DNA of 64,000 bases. Source: Psychrobacillus sp. OK028. GTDB lineage: Bacteria; Bacillota; Bacilli; Bacillales_A; Planococcaceae. Every line of letters starts with the position of its first letter. Position 1 is the stretch's first letter. The notes under the pieces were generated by a model. The model searched no databases. It was given only the letters and a program-made list of their open reading frames with translations, and was not told the DNA's origin. The position numbers were made by a program, and so were the translations under genes. The stretch covers positions 654,541 to 718,540 of the forward strand of contig NZ_FNHY01000001.1 in the NCBI RefSeq assembly GCF_900103605.1, in the 5' to 3' direction. This document shows, one piece after another, positions 63,772-64,000 of this stretch.

Positions 63772-64000
63772 ATGCGAAAACTTTTGTGTCTACTACTGTT
63801 TCTCGGAACGTGTATGCTATCCGCTTGTTCATATGATAGCGAAACAGCGGTAAAAAACGGCGATGTCATTAATATGAATGGACCTGTTTACAATTTCCAC
63901 CGCTTTTAGAGTTAGCATAAAAAGTGGACATGTTAAAACACGAACCTCATACTAAAAGAAAGTTAAGGGAGCGTGTGTAGGATGGCTGTATTATCAAGAG
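63772..64000 (+). pseudogene. Broken DUF4362-like lipoprotein gene (runs off the window)
   Basis: ATG 63772 behind GGGAGGAA starts a lipoprotein (lipobox LSAC) reading AVKNGDVINMNGPVYNFHRF, which resembles the start of DUF4362 proteins, but TAG follows at 63907. In the next frame the text continues VSIKSGHVKTRTSY, a stop, then KKVKGACVGWLYYQE to the last base, matching the expected spacing of the same domain. So there is a frameshift near 63905 plus a later stop. Alternatively a genuine 45-residue lipoprotein. Confidence 0.5.

Noticed and set aside
63982..64000. Possible start of a new gene (ATGGCTGTATTATC) at the right edge
   Set aside because: Spacing to GGGAG is too long and the same bases read better as continuation (GWLYYQE) of the broken DUF4362-like gene.
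1..64000. CRISPR arrays, insertion sequences with transposase, rRNA operons, complete tRNA genes
   Set aside because: I looked for regularly spaced repeats, transposase-like proteins and RNA gene landmarks and found none besides the tRNA 3' fragment at 52894.

Overview
This is one continuous chromosomal stretch of an AT-rich, low-GC, endospore-forming Firmicute. The run ymfF-ymfH-ymfI ... ymfK-rodZ-like-pgsA-cinA-recA-rny-ymdB-spoVS ... miaB-ricA is the Bacillus subtilis type order. SpoVS, a YjcZ-family peptide, SLH-anchored GH18 and TTG/GTG starts behind strong AGGAGG-like sites also fit Bacillales. I infer a member of the Planococcaceae/Caryophanaceae (Psychrobacillus/Sporosarcina-like), but the genus cannot be settled from the sequence alone.

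Layout. 1-17.5 kb is the conserved core: the end of a nucleoside/sugar ABC permease, the EF-P modification genes ymfFHI, ymfK, rodZ-like, pgsA, cinA, SOS-controlled recA, RNase Y (rny), ymdB, spoVS, a two-subunit 2-oxoacid:ferredoxin oxidoreductase, miaB and ricA. The oxidoreductase pair is bracketed by two copies of a ~100-bp imperfect palindrome; a third, degenerate copy lies after recA. 17.6-24.3 kb carries a TAXI-type TRAP uptake operon (receptor, DUF1850, fused permease), SelO, a YitT protein and a small protein. 24.4-26.8 kb is a riboflavin operon (ribE-ribB-ribH) preceded by two almost identical FMN riboswitches in tandem, each with its own terminator; ribD and the GTP cyclohydrolase II part of RibBA are absent. 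27-33.5 kb holds an atypical SDR, an HpaB-like flavin hydroxylase, a membrane RCK_C protein, a PBP4-type carboxypeptidase and a luciferase-like monooxygenase. 33.9-41 kb is glycogen synthesis (GH15-like protein, glgB, glgC, glgD, glgA) without glgP.

From 41 kb on the window becomes accessory: small unrelated genes, long gene-poor gaps, decayed genes and many intergenic repeats. From 41.6 to 45.1 kb four unrelated same-strand genes (secreted protein, GNAT, SDR, nucleotidyltransferase) are separated by a short palindromic repeat family with cores like CAACTAA/TTAGTTG; the family recurs at 60-63.6 kb. 46.9-48.9 kb encodes a SigO/RsoA-like split sigma factor with a YvrJ peptide between its halves, followed by a LysM amidase. 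Further right are a ComEC-like metallo-beta-lactamase protein with a DUF3006 partner, an aromatic acid exporter-like protein, a tRNA 3'-end fragment, an SLH-anchored GH18, a YjcZ peptide, a cupredoxin, a polysaccharide deacetylase, an MFS transporter, lipoproteins and two frameshifted lipoprotein genes.

How parts work together: RNase Y and its specificity factor RicA are both present; ymfF/H/I form a translationally coupled unit for EF-P modification; receptor, DUF1850 and permease form one uptake system; glgC/D supply ADP-glucose to glgA, and glgB branches the product. Functions rest on motif and family recognition by eye; no database search was run.
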